DNA of 64,000 nt from PALSA-612 sp035652235 (GCA_035652235.1 DASREE010000035.1:1-64000); one strand, 5' to 3'; shown: positions 52,347 through 61,179, counted from the stretch's first letter. The notes: generated by a model not told the origin, from the letters alone. Made by a program: numbers and translations.

Positions 52347-53534
52347 GTGCGCTTCCTCGCCTTCCTCCTCGCCGCCGCCTCGCTCGCGCTGCCCGCCACC
52401 GCCTCGGCCGCGCCACGGATGCTCGTCGGCGCGGCGGAGGACTCGGCGAAGGCGCCGACGCTCGTCGAGGCGAAGACCGAGATGGACCTGGCCAGAGTCG
52501 CGGGCTTCGACGCCATCCGCCTCACGGCCCAGTGGTCGCCCGGCCTGCGCCAGCCGTCCGCGGGCGACGTGACGCGCCTGCAGAACGCGGTCGACGCCGC
52601 CCGCCTCGACGGCATCGAGGTGTTCCTGTCGGTGTATCCGTACGGGAGCTCCGTCACGCCCCTGACGCCGGCGGCGCGTGCCGACTTCGCGAGCTACACG
52701 GCCTTCCTCGCCACCGCGCTGCCGACCGTGAAGCGCTTCATCGTCGGCAACGAGCCGAACCTGAACCGCTTCTGGATGCCCCAGTTCGATGCGGGCGGAG
52801 GCGACGCCGCCGCGCCCGCCTACGAGGCGCTTCTCGCGCAGACCTACGATGCGATCAAGGCCGCCGCGCCGGCGGCGATGGTGATCGGTGGCGCCCTCTC
52901 GCCGCGCGGCGGCGACGACCCGCAGGGCGTCCGCCCGACGCACTCGCCGACCCGCTTCATCGCCGACCTCGGCCGGGCGTACCGGCAGAGCGGCCGCACC
53001 CGTCCGATCATGGACGCCTTCTCGTTCCACCCGTACGAGGACAACTCCAGCGTGCCGCCGTCGTTCGTGCACCCGCGCTCGACGACGATCTCGCTGGCCG
53101 ACTACGGGAAGCTGGTCGGGCTGCTGGGATCGGCCTTCGACGGGACGGCGCAGGCGGGTTCGACGCTGCCGATCGTCTACGACGAGTTCGGCGTGCAGTC
53201 GGTGATCCCGGCCCCCAAGGTGGCGGCCTACCAGGGACGGAAGCCGGCGTCGGCGAAGCCGGTCGACGAGGCGCGGCAGGGCGCCTACTACGAGCAGGCC
53301 CTCGCGCTCGCCGCCTGCCAGCCGAACGTGATCGGGTTCCTCATCTTCCACGTTCGCGACGAGCCCTCCCTCGACCGCTGGCAGTCCGGCCTCTTCTACG
53401 CGGACGGGACGCCGAAGGCGAGCCTGCAGGTCGTGCAGCGCGCGATCGCCTCGCTGCGGGCGGGGACGCTCGGAAGCTGCTCGGCCGCCTCGCCGACGGT
53501 GCCGGCGCCGGCCATCCCGAAGCGAAACCGCTGA
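52347..53534 (+). CDS. secreted glycoside-hydrolase-like (TIM barrel) protein
   Basis: A 395-residue exported protein. A signal peptide (FLAFLLAAASLALPATASA) precedes a clan GH-A-like barrel: FDAIRLTAQWSPG on an early strand, VKRFIVGNEPNLNRFW with the Asn-Glu-Pro acid/base signature at the end of strand 4, and PIVYDEFGVQS with a Glu at the expected nucleophile strand. LIFHVRDEPSLDRWQSG closes the barrel. The substrate is unknown; the pattern is close to endoglucanase/mannanase-like families. Confidence 0.75.
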   Translation: MRFLAFLLAAASLALPATASAAPRMLVGAAEDSAKAPTLVEAKTEMDLARVAGFDAIRLTAQWSPGLRQPSAGDVTRLQNAVDAARLDGIEVFLSVYPYGSSVTPLTPAARADFASYTAFLATALPTVKRFIVGNEPNLNRFWMPQFDAGGGDAAAPAYEALLAQTYDAIKAAAPAAMVIGGALSPRGGDDPQGVRPTHSPTRFIADLGRAYRQSGRTRPIMDAFSFHPYEDNSSVPPSFVHPRSTTISLADYGKLVGLLGSAFDGTAQAGSTLPIVYDEFGVQSVIPAPKVAAYQGRKPASAKPVDEARQGAYYEQALALAACQPNVIGFLIFHVRDEPSLDRWQSGLFYADGTPKASLQVVQRAIASLRAGTLGSCSAASPTVPAPAIPKRNR

Positions 53535-53672
53535 GCAGCGGCCCGCGCCGGCCGGGGCTTGGCGCCGAGCCATTGCGAATCGCGGGTCCACACGTCGTGT
53601 CGGGCACGCTCCACCCTCCCTTCGCGCGACGAGCACGGTCGCCTCGGCGGCGGCACGGGAGGGCGCGGTGGG

Positions 53673-53678
53673 TAGACT
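53673..53678 (+). promoter_or_regulatory. leaderless -10 box of the FmdB-like gene
   Basis: TAGACT, exactly 7 nt before ATG 53686. Confidence 0.7.
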
Positions 53679-53685
53679 TGCGGCG

Positions 53686-53904
53686 ATGCCGATCTACGAG
53701 TACGTCTGCATGGCGTGCGAGTCGCACTTCGAGGAGCTCGTGCGCGGCGACCGCGACCCGGCGTGCCCGGGCTGCGGCGCGGCGAACGTGCGCCGGCAGC
53801 TGTCCGTCTTCGCCACCAAGGCGGAGACGCCCCAGCCGAGCTTCCGCTCGGCCACGGGCGCGGGCGGCGGCTGCTGCGGCGGCTCCTGCGGCTGCGGCCA
53901 CTGA
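53686..53904 (+). CDS. FmdB/CxxC_CXXC_SSSS-type zinc-ribbon protein
   Basis: A 72-residue protein. MPIYEYVCMACESHFE and DPACPGCGAANVRRQLS give the two CxxC pairs of a zinc ribbon of the putative regulatory FmdB family. The C-terminus is Cys/Gly-rich (GGCCGGSCGCGH), which may bind additional metal. Function unknown; the name comes from a formamidase operon. Leaderless start. Confidence 0.85.
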   Translation: MPIYEYVCMACESHFEELVRGDRDPACPGCGAANVRRQLSVFATKAETPQPSFRSATGAGGGCCGGSCGCGH

Positions 53905-54097
53905 CCACCTGCCGACCGAGCAGACGGTCTCGCAGCCTACGCCGACAGGACGCCGACGTAGCGGGCGAGCCGGTAGGCGAGCAGGTAGTCGACGCCGCCC
54001 GCCTCGCGGGTCGGCTCGCCGCCGCAGCGGGAGAGCTTCTCTGCGCTCGGCGGCGACTGCGTCGTCGCGCTGCCCTGCCTGGGCGCCCACCCGCCGC

Positions 54098-54332
54098 CTC
54101 ACCGCCCAAGAGCTGCGGATCGCCCTGCTTGTCGCCGAGGGCGCCACCAACCGCGAGGGGGCCGGGCAGCTCTTCCTCAGTCCGAAGAACGGTGGGCTAC
54201 CACCTCGGCAAGGTGTACGAGAAGCTCGGAGTCCGCTCGTGCACCGAGCTTGCGCGCCTGCTCGCCGACGCGGGCGGCACCCGCGCGCAGGTCAGGTCAG
54301 GCGAGACCGCGCCGCTCGCCGGGCGGGCGTGA
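54098..54332 (+). pseudogene. frameshifted LuxR-type HTH regulator remnant
   Basis: One frame reads LTAQELRIALLVAEGATNRE followed by GAGQLFLSPK; a second frame, entered after 54187, continues TVGYHLGKVYEKLGVRSCTELARLLA and ends at TGA 54330-54332. Together they form the C-terminal LuxR/GerE HTH of a large ATP-dependent or NarL-type regulator. A single extra A in 54185-54189 (AAGAACGG for AAGACGG) breaks the frame. No upstream sensor domain is left in 53905-54097. This pseudogene accounts for most of the gap. Confidence 0.75.
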
Positions 54333-54354
54333 TCGGCCCGTCCGCCCGCTCGCT

Positions 54355-54360
54355 TACACT
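54355..54360 (+). promoter_or_regulatory. leaderless -10 box of the uracil-DNA glycosylase gene
   Basis: TACACT, exactly 7 nt before ATG 54368. Confidence 0.7.
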
Positions 54361-54367
54361 CCCGCCG

Positions 54368-55039
54368 ATGCTGGAGACGCCGGTGCGCGAAGGCGAGCTT
54401 GCGGCGCTGAAGGAGCAGGCGGCGGCGTGCAGGCGCTGCCGGCTCGCGCAGACGCGCACCCAGGTCGTGTTCGGGGTCGGCAACCCGCGCGCCGACCTGA
54501 TGTTCGTCGGCGAGGCGCCCGGCTTCCACGAGGACAAGCAGGGCCTCCCCTTCGTCGGCCAGGCGGGGAAGCTGCTCGACAAGCTGCTCGCGAGCATCGG
54601 CCTCGAGCGCTCCGACGTGTACATCGCGAACGTGCTCAAGTGCCGTCCGCCCGGGAACCGTGACCCGATGCCGGACGAGATCGAGCTGTGCGAGACGTAC
54701 CTCTTCCGGCAGATCGAGGCGATCGAGCCGAAGCTCGTCGCGACGCTCGGCAACTTCGCCACCAAGCTCCTCTCCGGCAAGCAGCTCGGCATCACGCGTG
54801 TGCACGGTCAGGAGCAGGAGGTGACGCTGGGGGGCACGCGCGTACTGCTCTACCCGATCTACCATCCGGCGGCCGCGCTGTACACGCCGCGCATGCTGGA
54901 GGTGCTCGAGGAGGACTTCCGGCGTATCCCCGAGCTGATGGGGCGGGTGCTGACCGAGCCGCTGGGCGCGCCCGCGTCGTCTGCTCCCGCGCTGGCTGCG
55001 GCGGCCCCCGCGCCGGCCGTCCAGCTCGGCCTCTTCTAG
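54368..55039 (+). CDS. udg: type-4 uracil-DNA glycosylase with C-terminal clamp-binding motif
   Basis: A 223-residue iron-sulfur base-excision enzyme that removes uracil from DNA. CRRCRLAQTRTQVVFG and NVLKCRPPGNRDPMPDEIELC hold the four 4Fe-4S cysteines; MFVGEAPGFHEDKQGLPFVGQAG is motif 1 and YPIYHPAAAL motif 2 with its His. After an Ala/Pro linker the chain ends in VQLGLF, a match to the bacterial sliding-clamp-binding consensus QLxLF. Leaderless start. Confidence 0.93.
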   Translation: MLETPVREGELAALKEQAAACRRCRLAQTRTQVVFGVGNPRADLMFVGEAPGFHEDKQGLPFVGQAGKLLDKLLASIGLERSDVYIANVLKCRPPGNRDPMPDEIELCETYLFRQIEAIEPKLVATLGNFATKLLSGKQLGITRVHGQEQEVTLGGTRVLLYPIYHPAAALYTPRMLEVLEEDFRRIPELMGRVLTEPLGAPASSAPALAAAAPAPAVQLGLF

Positions 55040-55130
55040 AACGGCGGGCCGTGGCACGTGCTGCCGGATCGGGCCGGCTCGCGGCGAGCCCGGTGTCAGG
55101 CCCGACCGAGCCCCCGCCCGCCGGCCGGCG

Positions 55131-55559
55131 GTGAGGGTCGTCTCCTCGAGCCCGCAGGAGACGGAGGCGCTCGCGGCGCGGCTCGCGCGACGGCTCCGTC
55201 CGGGCGACGTCGTCTACGTGTCCGGCGAGCTCGGCTCCGGCAAGACGACGTTCGTCCGCGGCGCCTGCCGCGCGCTCGGCGTGACGTCGCACGTGACGAG
55301 CCCGACGTACACGATCGGCCATCGCTACGACGGGGTCTCGCACCTCGACCTCTACCGCTTCGCGGACATGAGCTCCGCCGACTGGGCCGCCCTCGAGCCG
55401 TACTTCGCACACGCGATCGTCTTCGTCGAGTGGCCGGAGCGCGCCGGCGGCCGGCTGCCCCGGCCGCGGGTCCGCGTGCGGCTCGGGCACGTCGACCCGC
55501 AACGGCGGACGATCGAGCTGACGGGCTCCGAGCCGGAGCTTCTCGCCGGGCTAATCTGA
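55131..55559 (+). CDS. tsaE: tRNA t6A synthesis ATPase TsaE
   Basis: A 142-residue P-loop ATPase that works with TsaB and TsaD in making t6A37 of tRNA. Walker A VSGELGSGKTTFVRG, SPTYTIGHRYDG, the Walker-B-like HLDLYRF and VFVEWPERAGGRLP are the family motifs. GTG 55131. It starts the tsaE-tsaB-rimI-tsaD cluster. Confidence 0.95.
   Translation: MRVVSSSPQETEALAARLARRLRPGDVVYVSGELGSGKTTFVRGACRALGVTSHVTSPTYTIGHRYDGVSHLDLYRFADMSSADWAALEPYFAHAIVFVEWPERAGGRLPRPRVRVRLGHVDPQRRTIELTGSEPELLAGLI
55552..55557 (+). promoter_or_regulatory. possible leaderless -10 box of tsaB
   Basis: TAATCT overlaps the tsaE stop and ends 8 nt before ATG 55566, so tsaB may have its own start site within the operon. Confidence 0.4.
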
Positions 55560-55565
55560 GCGGCG

Positions 55566-56174
55566 ATGGCCGCAGGGCTCGTCCTCGCCTTCGACACGGC
55601 GACGCCGGTGGCGACGGCCGCGCTCGTCCGCGACGGCGTCCTCCTCGGCGAGCGCCGCTCGCGGGCGGCGCGCATCCTCGCCGACGCGGACGCGCTCCTG
55701 CGGCAGGCGGGCGCCGCTCCGGCCGGCCTCGACGGCGTCGTCGTCGGCACCGGCCCGGGCAGCTTCACGGGTATCCGCATCGGGCTCGCCGCGGCGCGCG
55801 GCCTCGCGCTCGCGACGGGCATCCCGGTCGCGGGCATATCCACGCTCGACGCGCTCGCCGCCGGCACCCCGGGCGCGCTGCCGGTCCTGGACGCGCAGCG
55901 GCGGGAGGTGTTCACCTTCGTCGGCGGCGAGCCGGTCGCCTGCCTGCCGGAGGACGTTCCGCTCGAGCCGGGAGCGATCTGTGTCGGCGACGGCGCCGTC
56001 CGCTACCGGCAGCTCCTGGAGGCGCTCGGCGCGCACATTCCGGCCGACGACGATGCCGCCCACGTGCCGTGGGCGCACCAGCACGCGCGCCTCGCGGCCG
56101 GCTTCGGCCCAGCCGAGCTCGTCCAGCCGGTCTACGTCCGCGCCCCCGACGCGGAGCGGGCGCTCGCACGATGA
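55566..56174 (+). CDS. tsaB: TsaB, t6A synthesis scaffold
   Basis: A 202-residue ASKHA-fold protein, the non-catalytic partner of TsaD. LVLAFDTATPVATAALV, VVVGTGPGSFTGIRIGLAAARGLA and the ISTLDALAAG region are typical; the metal-binding His pair of TsaD is absent. Its 3' end overlaps rimI by 4 bp. Confidence 0.94.
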   Translation: MAAGLVLAFDTATPVATAALVRDGVLLGERRSRAARILADADALLRQAGAAPAGLDGVVVGTGPGSFTGIRIGLAAARGLALATGIPVAGISTLDALAAGTPGALPVLDAQRREVFTFVGGEPVACLPEDVPLEPGAICVGDGAVRYRQLLEALGAHIPADDDAAHVPWAHQHARLAAGFGPAELVQPVYVRAPDAERALAR

Positions 56175-56644
56175 CGGCGAGCGACGGCATCCGCATCGAG
56201 CCGCTCGGCCTGCACGACGTGAGCGCGATCGACGAGATCGAGCGCCGCACGATGCCCGCGCCCTGGTCGCGGATGATGTTCGTCGGCGAGATCGCGAAGT
56301 CCACCTCGATCTGCCTCGGCGCCTTCGCCGACGGCGTGCTCGTCGGCTACATGATCGTCTCGCGCTACGTCGACGCCTGGCACGTGATGAACCTCGTCGT
56401 CGCGCCCGAGCACCGCCGGCAGGGGATCGCGACGAGCCTGCTGACGGCCCTGTTCGAGCGCACCGCCGGCGACGCGAGGCGCGGCTTCACGCTCGAGGTG
56501 CGCGTCTCGAACGAGGGCGCGATCAAGCTGTACGAGAGCCTCGGCTTCCGCGCGCAGGGGATCCGTCGCGGCTACTACACGGACAACCGCGAGGACGCGC
56601 TGATCATGTGGCGCGACGCCGTGCCCGAGCTCGCCGAGCGGTGA
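56171..56644 (+). CDS. rimI: ribosomal-protein-alanine N-acetyltransferase RimI
   Basis: A 157-residue GNAT acetyltransferase expected to acetylate the N-terminus of S18 or similar proteins. HVMNLVVAPEHRRQGIATSLL is the acetyl-CoA (R/Q-x-x-G-x-A) site, and EVRVSNEGAIKLYESLGF with YYTDNREDALIMW are RimI hallmarks. ATG overlaps the tsaB stop; placement between tsaB and tsaD is conserved. Confidence 0.92.
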   Translation: MTASDGIRIEPLGLHDVSAIDEIERRTMPAPWSRMMFVGEIAKSTSICLGAFADGVLVGYMIVSRYVDAWHVMNLVVAPEHRRQGIATSLLTALFERTAGDARRGFTLEVRVSNEGAIKLYESLGFRAQGIRRGYYTDNREDALIMWRDAVPELAER

Positions 56645-57660
56645 GGGCGCTCGCCGCGCTCCTCCTCGCCGCCGCCTCAGTCGGCGCGCTGCTGTCTCTC
56701 CGCGCCCTCGACGCGCCCGCTGCGGGCGGCGCTCGCTCGCCGACCGGCCCCGCGCTCGTCTTCGTGGACGCGCGCCACGGCTGGGCGGCCGGCGCCGGCG
56801 GCATCCTCGCCACGCGCGACGGCGGCCGCTCCTGGCGGCACGTGGCCCGCCAGAGCATGCAGGCGCTCGACGCGGTCGACGCGACGCACGCGTGGGCCTA
56901 CGGCGGCTCCACCCTCTTCGCGACGGCGGACGGCGTGCGCTGGCACACCGTCTCACACCGCGAGCTCGCCGCGCTCGACTTCGTCGACCTCCGTCACGGC
57001 TTCGCCCTCGATTCCCGGGGCCGCCTGCTCGCCACCTCCGACCGAGGCGTCTCCTGGCACGCGACGGCGACGCCGCGCGGGCTGGAGGCGCTGTGCGCGA
57101 CTCCGCGTCTTCTCGCGCTCGCCCGCGCAGGGCAGGTGTGGGTGCGCCGCGGCCGACGTTTCGCGCTCGCGCTCCGCGTCGTCCGCCGCGGCCCGGCCGT
57201 TCCCGTGCTGCGCTGCCGGGCGAGCTCCGTCTGGCTGCTCCTCGAGGAGGGCGCGGCCGCCGGCAGCCAGGCCTACGACGTGTACCGCTCGCTCGACGGA
57301 GGCAGACGCTGGCGCCGCGTGCTCGCCGGTCTCGCCCCGACGAGCGGCCTGCCGGCGATCGCCGCGTACTCGGGGCCGTTCTCGGCGGCGGGCGTCCGCG
57401 CGGCCGCCTTCGTCGGCTCGTGCGCCCCCTGCGGTGACCTCGTCACGGTCGTCGCCACGCGCGACGGGGGCGCGACCTGGTGGCGCGCGTCGCCGCTTCG
57501 CGGGCAGGTGCCCGAGGCGGTGTCGTTCCCGACGCCGACCCGCGGCTGGCTCCTCACCGCCACGCGCCGCGGCCTGCCGGGCGTGTGGCGGACAACGGAC
57601 GGCGGGCGCAGCTGGCGGTTGCTGCTGCGCTCGCGCGTCCTGACGGTGGCGCCCCCGTGA
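56641..57660 (+). CDS. Ycf48/BNR-repeat exported protein in the t6A operon
   Basis: A 339-residue protein. An N-terminal hydrophobic segment (ALAALLLAAASVGALLSL) suggests export or anchoring. Repeated VDARHGWAAG, ILATRDGGRSWRHV, LFATADGVRWH, LLATSDRGVSWH, VYRSLDGGRRWRR, VVATRDGGATWW and WRTTDGGRSWR units form a seven-bladed BNR/Ycf48-like propeller. There is one CAPC motif. Function unknown; Ycf48 itself assists photosystem II assembly, which does not apply here. It overlaps both rimI (GTGA) and tsaD (GTGA), so it is translated in the operon. Confidence 0.82.
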   Translation: MRALAALLLAAASVGALLSLRALDAPAAGGARSPTGPALVFVDARHGWAAGAGGILATRDGGRSWRHVARQSMQALDAVDATHAWAYGGSTLFATADGVRWHTVSHRELAALDFVDLRHGFALDSRGRLLATSDRGVSWHATATPRGLEALCATPRLLALARAGQVWVRRGRRFALALRVVRRGPAVPVLRCRASSVWLLLEEGAAAGSQAYDVYRSLDGGRRWRRVLAGLAPTSGLPAIAAYSGPFSAAGVRAAAFVGSCAPCGDLVTVVATRDGGATWWRASPLRGQVPEAVSFPTPTRGWLLTATRRGLPGVWRTTDGGRSWRLLLRSRVLTVAPP

Positions 57661-58622
57661 TCCTCGGTCTGGAGACCTCCTGCGACGAGACGGCTGCGGC
57701 CGTCGTCGGCGGCGACGGGCGGGTGCGCTCCAACGTCGTCGCCTCGCAGGCGGAGCTGCACGCGCGCTTCGGTGGCGTCGTCCCCGAGCTGGCATCCCGC
57801 CGGCACCTCGAGCTGCTCACGCCCGTCGTCGAGGAGGCGCTCGCCCGTGCGAACGCGTCCCTGGACGAGATCGGGCTCGTCGCCGTCACGGTCGGTCCGG
57901 GCCTGATCGGCGCGCTCCTCGTCGGGCTGTCGGCGGCGAAGGCGCTCGCGTGGGGGAGGGGCCTCCCGCTGGCGCCGGTCGACCACCTGCACGGCCACGT
58001 CGCCTCGCTCTTCCTCGAGCCGGACGCGGTCGACCCGCCGTTCCTGTGCCTGCTCGCGACCGGCGGCCACACGCTGCTCCTCGACGTGCAGGAGCGCTCC
58101 GGCTACCGCGTCGTCGGCACGACCATCGACGACGCGGCGGGCGAGGCGTTCGACAAGGGCGCACGCCTCCTCGGCCTCGGCTACCCGGGCGGCGCCGCCC
58201 TCGACCGCCTGGCGGCTGAGGGCAACCCAGACGCGTTCACGTTCCCCGTCGCGCGTGTCCCTGGGCTCGACTTCTCCTTCTCCGGAGTCAAGACCGCGCT
58301 CCTGTACGCCGTCCGCGGGCTCGCTGCGGGAGAGCTCGAGCGCCGCCGCGCCGACCTCGCGGCCGCCTACCAGCGGGCGATCGTGCGGGCGCTCGTCGAG
58401 CGCACACGCGCGGCCGCAGCCGAGCTCGGTCACGAGCGGATCGCGGTCGTGGGCGGCGTGGCCGCGAACTCCGAGCTCCGCGCCGCGCTGCCGGAGGCGG
58501 CGCTCGCCCCCCTCTCGCTCTGCGCCGACAACGCCGCGATGATCGCCTCCGCGGCGCGCTACCTGCACCCGCTGCCGGCGCCCGACTACCTCGAGCTCGA
58601 TGCCCGCGCGGCGGCGATCTGA
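57657..58622 (+). CDS. tsaD: tRNA N6-adenosine threonylcarbamoyltransferase TsaD
   Basis: A 321-residue ASKHA enzyme that transfers the threonylcarbamoyl group to A37 of ANN-reading tRNAs. ILGLETSCDETAAAVV, the metal-binding VDHLHGHVASLFL (HxxxH), LLATGGHT, GEAFDKGARLLGLGYPGG and the second-half VVGGVAANSELR are all intact. GTG overlaps the stop of the Ycf48-like gene. Confidence 0.96.
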   Translation: MILGLETSCDETAAAVVGGDGRVRSNVVASQAELHARFGGVVPELASRRHLELLTPVVEEALARANASLDEIGLVAVTVGPGLIGALLVGLSAAKALAWGRGLPLAPVDHLHGHVASLFLEPDAVDPPFLCLLATGGHTLLLDVQERSGYRVVGTTIDDAAGEAFDKGARLLGLGYPGGAALDRLAAEGNPDAFTFPVARVPGLDFSFSGVKTALLYAVRGLAAGELERRRADLAAAYQRAIVRALVERTRAAAAELGHERIAVVGGVAANSELRAALPEAALAPLSLCADNAAMIASAARYLHPLPAPDYLELDARAAAI

Positions 58623-61140
58623 CCTCGCGCTCGTCGCGGGGCTCCTCGTCGCTGCCGTCGTCGCCGCCGCCGTCGTCGCCGCTCGCGGCAGCGCCTCGAA
58701 GCGGGTCGCCACGCCCGCGGCGCGGCCGATCAGCTGGCAGGGACTCGTCGGCGGGGGGCGGCCGGACGTCGCTCTCGGACAGCGGGTGATCGTCGTCCTG
58801 CGCGCGCCGTCGCTCGCCGACCGGGTGCGGGAGGCGGGCGGGCGCGCGACCGACGCGCAGGAGCGGCGCTGGAGCGCGGATGCGCTCGCGGCGCAGCAGC
58901 GCCTGCTGCTCAGGCTGGCGACGAAGGGCGTGTTCATCCGCCCGACCTACCGCTACACGCGCGTCGTCGACGGTTTCGCGGCGGTGCTCGACCAGAGTAC
59001 GATCCTGCTCCTTGAGCGGACCCGGGCGGTCGCCGGCGTGTACCGGGTGCGGGCGGCCTTCCCGGCGCTCGCCTCGGCCGTCCCCCTGAGGACGGTGGTG
59101 CGCAGCGCCGCGCTCGGCTGGAACGGGACGCCCCTGCTCGGCTTGGAGGGCCGCGGCGTGCTCGTCGCGCTCCTCGACACCGGCGTCGACCCCGAGACGC
59201 CGTTCCTGCACGGCCACGTCCTGCCCGGCCTGGACGTGGCCGGAGGCGGCATCGACGCGCGACCCCAGTCGGCTCCCGGCCAGGGGCGCGAGGAGCACGG
59301 CACCGAGATGGCGGGCATCGTCGTCGGCGTCGGGCGGGACGGGCTGTCGGGCATCGCGCCGGAGGCGACGGTGCTGCCGATCAGGGTCGGCGGCTGGCAG
59401 CGGGACGCCCCCGGGCGCTGGTCGATCCACGCCCGCAGCGACGAGATCCTCGCCGGCCTCGAGCGTGCGGTCGACCCGGACGGGAACGGCGACGCGCACG
59501 ACGCCGCGCGGATCGCGCTCGTCCCGCTGGCAGAGCCGTTCGCGGGCTTCGAGGACGATCCGCTGTCGCGGGCGGCGGCGGGAGCGGCTGAGCTGAACAC
59601 GCTCGTCGTCGTCCCGGCCGGGAACGACGGGCCGACGGCGCCCGGCTTCGGCAGCCTGTCCGGCCCGGGCGGCGCCCCCGCCGCGCTCACCGTCGCCGCC
59701 GCCGACCTGCGGCCGCTCGCGCTCGTCGCCCGCCTCGCCGTCCGGCGCGGGTTGCACGTGCTGCTCGACCGCGACGTGCCCGTGCTCGGCGCGACGGCGC
59801 CCCGGAGCGCGTCCTTCCTCCTCGTCGCGCCGCGGCTCGCTCGGGGACGACCGCAGCTCGTCGACGCGCGCGGGGAGAGCGTCGTCGCCGGGCGAGCGGC
59901 GATCCTGCCCGCGGGCCCGGCGCCGACTGCGGCCGCGGCAGCCGCAGCCGACGCCGGAGCCGGGCTCGTGCTTCTCGCCGGAGACGCGCTCCCGGGTGGC
60001 GGCCTCGGCCTTGCCTCGCCGGTCGGCGTGCCCGTGCTCGGCGTTCCCGAAAGCCTCTTCGACGCCGCCGCTCGCTCCGGCCGGACGGCGCTGCAGGTGA
60101 GCGTCGGGGCGGCCCGTCCGGCGGCGAACGAGCAGGCTTCGAGCATCGCCCCGTTCTCCGCCTACGGCCTCGCCTACGGCGGCCATCCCAAGCCCGAGGT
60201 GGCGGGCCCGGGCGTCGGCATCGTCACCGCCGCGCCCGGGGCCGCTTCCGGCGGGAGCTCCCGCTTCGTCACGGTGAACGGCTCGAGCGCAGCAGCCGCC
60301 GCCGTCGCAGCCGAGGCCGCGCTCGTCGTGGAGGCGCGGCCGGACCTCGACGCGCGCGCGCTCGAGAGCGCGCTCGTCGGCTCCGCCCGGCCACTCGCGG
60401 GCGCCCCCGCGGCGGCGCAGGGAAACGGCGTCGTCGACCTGGCTGCGGCCGCCACAGCCGAGGTCGTCGCCGAACCTCCGACGCTCTCCTTCGGCCGGGC
60501 GGCGGGGCGCGGCTGGTCGGCCGAGCGCACGCTCCTGCTCCGCAACGTCTCGACACGGCCGCTTCGGATCGACCTCGCCGCCGTGCCCGCTCGCGTCCGG
60601 TCGGGCGTGGCGATCGGGCTCGACCCGGGCCGCGTCGTGCTCGCGCCCGGTGCGAGCGCGCCCGTGCGGGTGACGGCGCGGCTCGCGGGTCGCGCGCGCG
60701 CGTCCGCGGCGGCCGGCTGGTTGACGGCGACTCCGGTGCCGACCGCGGGCACGGCCGTGCGCATCCCGTGGGCGGTCGTGCTCGCGCCCCCGGGCGAGGT
60801 GGTCGGGGCGGCGGAGCTCTCGTCGGTGCGGTTCAGGCCCTCCGACGTGAGGCCGGCGATCCTGAGGGTCGACCTCGGCCGCGTCGCCGCCGGGCGGCCC
60901 GGGCCGGCGATCGAGCCGCTGTCGCACGTCGACCTGCAGCTCTTCACCCGGGCGGGACGGCGGCTGGGCCTGCTCGCCCGGCTGCGCGACGTCGTTCCCG
61001 GTCGCTACGCCTTCGGCATCACCGGACGGGGACCCGGCGGCCGTCGGCTGCCGAGGGGATCGTACCTGCTGAAGCTGCTCGCCTTCCCCGCAGCGGGCGG
61101 GAAAGCCGTCGGCCGCTCGGTGGTTTTCACCATCGGGTAG
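58600..61140 (+). CDS. subtilisin-like (S8) serine protease, membrane-anchored
   Basis: An 846-residue protease. An N-terminal hydrophobic segment (about 9-29) anchors or exports it; a prodomain-like region follows. The triad is Asp193 (ALLDTGVDPET), His233 (EEHGTEMAGIVVG) and Ser563 (NGSSAAAAAVAA), with the oxyanion Asn342 (VVPAGNDGP). A PA-like domain sits between about 360 and 500, and beta-sandwich domains fill the C-terminus (LSFGRAAGRGWSAERTLLLRN). The usual GTSMA/P at the serine is here GSSAA, so activity is likely but unproven. Starts within tsaD. Confidence 0.87.
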   Translation: MPARRRSDLALVAGLLVAAVVAAAVVAARGSASKRVATPAARPISWQGLVGGGRPDVALGQRVIVVLRAPSLADRVREAGGRATDAQERRWSADALAAQQRLLLRLATKGVFIRPTYRYTRVVDGFAAVLDQSTILLLERTRAVAGVYRVRAAFPALASAVPLRTVVRSAALGWNGTPLLGLEGRGVLVALLDTGVDPETPFLHGHVLPGLDVAGGGIDARPQSAPGQGREEHGTEMAGIVVGVGRDGLSGIAPEATVLPIRVGGWQRDAPGRWSIHARSDEILAGLERAVDPDGNGDAHDAARIALVPLAEPFAGFEDDPLSRAAAGAAELNTLVVVPAGNDGPTAPGFGSLSGPGGAPAALTVAAADLRPLALVARLAVRRGLHVLLDRDVPVLGATAPRSASFLLVAPRLARGRPQLVDARGESVVAGRAAILPAGPAPTAAAAAAADAGAGLVLLAGDALPGGGLGLASPVGVPVLGVPESLFDAAARSGRTALQVSVGAARPAANEQASSIAPFSAYGLAYGGHPKPEVAGPGVGIVTAAPGAASGGSSRFVTVNGSSAAAAAVAAEAALVVEARPDLDARALESALVGSARPLAGAPAAAQGNGVVDLAAAATAEVVAEPPTLSFGRAAGRGWSAERTLLLRNVSTRPLRIDLAAVPARVRSGVAIGLDPGRVVLAPGASAPVRVTARLAGRARASAAAGWLTATPVPTAGTAVRIPWAVVLAPPGEVVGAAELSSVRFRPSDVRPAILRVDLGRVAAGRPGPAIEPLSHVDLQLFTRAGRRLGLLARLRDVVPGRYAFGITGRGPGGRRLPRGSYLLKLLAFPAAGGKAVGRSVVFTIG

Positions 61141-61179
61141 AGCGGTCTTCCACGGTCGAATACGGCGTATGCACGGGCG

